Shown: in pieces, positions 22,425 to 23,087 of the stretch
Layout of the letters: every line of letters begins with the position of its first letter
How positions within the stretch are numbered: position 1 is the first letter of the stretch
Assembly: GCA_020848595.1 (NCBI GenBank)
Contig: JADLHV010000067.1
Location: forward strand, 1-23,087
DNA from: Bacteroidia bacterium
GTDB lineage: Bacteria > Bacteroidota > Bacteroidia > NS11-12g > UBA955
Direction: 5' to 3'
Length of the DNA: 23,087 nt
Notes under the pieces: model-generated
Databases searched by the model: none
Seen by the model: only the letters and a program-made list of their open reading frames with translations
Told to the model about the DNA's origin: nothing
Position numbers and translations under genes: made by a program

Positions 22425-23087
22425 ATGACAAAAGAAAAAAATACATATTGGATCATTGTCATTGCTGCATTAGGTTACTTTGTTGATATTTACGATTTAA
22501 TCCTTTTTAATGTGGTGAAAGAACCGAGTTTAAAAGCACTTGGTTTAGCCGAAGCCGATTACAAAATCTATGAGATAGCCATTTTTAATTGGCAAATGTT
22601 TGGAATGTTTCTAGGTGGTTTACTTTGGGGTATTCTTGGTGATAAAAAGGGTAGAGTTTCGGTTTTGTTTGGCTCTATCGTGTTATATTCTTTGGCTAAT
22701 ATCGCAAATGGATTAGTCAGCAATATTGACCAATATATAATTTGTCGATTAATTGCAGGAATCGGATTAGCAGGTGAATTAGGCGCTGGTATTACTTTAG
22801 TAAGTGAAACAATGCATAAAGATAAACGAGGAATCGGCACCATGATTATCGTTTCTTTTGGTGCATTGGGTGCTGTTGCCGCTGGTTTTGTCGGTAAAAT
22901 GTTTGCATGGAATACCGCTTATTTTATTGGCGGTGGACTCGGTTTAGCTCTTTTAGCTCTTCGGGCTGGTGCATTCGAGTCGGGTATGTACAATCAATTA
23001 AAACAAGACAAAAATGTAAAAAGAGGTGATTTCTTCCTCCTATTTAAAAATAAAAAAAGAGCTCTCCTTTACTTGCAATCGATTTTA
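22425..23087 (+). CDS. MFS transporter, N-terminal part (3' end outside window)
   Basis: The frame from ATG 22425 stays open to the window edge, giving 221 residues of a larger protein. It begins MTKEKNTYWIIVIAALGYFV, with D in the first helix (VDIYDLILF), and shows six membrane segments. The loop between helices 2 and 3 carries the major facilitator signature (GGLLWGILGDKKGRVSV, about residues 65-81). RLIAGIGLAGELGAG in helix 4 matches the sugar/metabolite:H+ symporter group. Substrate is not determinable from this half. No promoter box is seen in the 32-nt gap, so it is likely read through from the DUF6029 gene. Confidence 0.88.
   Translation, partial: MTKEKNTYWIIVIAALGYFVDIYDLILFNVVKEPSLKALGLAEADYKIYEIAIFNWQMFGMFLGGLLWGILGDKKGRVSVLFGSIVLYSLANIANGLVSNIDQYIICRLIAGIGLAGELGAGITLVSETMHKDKRGIGTMIIVSFGALGAVAAGFVGKMFAWNTAYFIGGGLGLALLALRAGAFESGMYNQLKQDKNVKRGDFFLLFKNKKRALLYLQSIL

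Noticed and set aside
22568..22843. Minus-strand open frame of 91 codons at the right end
   Set aside because: It is antisense to the MFS transporter coding sequence, whose motifs are clear on the plus strand.

Overview
The window is AT-rich chromosomal DNA from a member of the Bacteroidota. Four things point there: a secreted protein ending in a type IX secretion (type B, 'gliding motility-associated') sorting domain; several exact TAnnTTTG promoter boxes, the Bacteroidota -7 consensus; no clear Shine-Dalgarno sequences before most genes; and families common in this phylum (DUF6029 barrel, YfhO-like membrane protein, TPR-containing histidine kinase, SIMPL protein). I cannot name the genus. 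No rRNA, tRNA, insertion sequence, phage gene or CRISPR array was recognised.

Layout, left to right. (1) 1-1923: the 3' end of an NAD-dependent epimerase/dehydratase gene and an unidentified exported 481-residue protein. (2) 2035-4033, minus strand: paaC, paaB and paaA, encoding three subunits of phenylacetyl-CoA epoxidase, packed 2 nt apart; paaD and paaE are not here. (3) 4374-5697: an anchored SIMPL-domain protein and a TadA-type deaminase. (4) 5753-8417, minus strand: a TPR/HisKA_3 sensor kinase and its LuxR-type response regulator. (5) 8672-9511: a lipoprotein gene with codon use unlike its neighbours, ended by a strong intrinsic terminator. (6) 9626-13479: a tight run of EamA transporter, nitroreductase, MBOAT O-acyltransferase and an SGNH hydrolase-like partner; the last pair looks like an AlgI/AlgJ-style surface-glycan O-acylation module. 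The SGNH gene has an in-frame TGA at codon 11 of its most natural reading. (7) 13529-15370: a T9SS-sorted beta-propeller protein, overlapping the next gene tail to tail. (8) 15359-20674: glycan genes around a divergent promoter, with FkbM methyltransferase and GT4 glycosyltransferase to the left and YfhO-like membrane protein and GT2 glycosyltransferase to the right. (9) 20719-23087: a DUF6029 outer-membrane protein and the 5' part of an MFS transporter that runs off the window.

The window mixes aromatic catabolism, signalling and a substantial cell-envelope share (glycosyltransferases, O-acylation, secreted and outer-membrane proteins). I do not see a clear new defence or mobile system. The most unusual observations are the stop codon inside the SGNH gene, promoter boxes so close to start codons that the mRNAs should be leaderless or nearly so, and a double palindrome in front of paaA.
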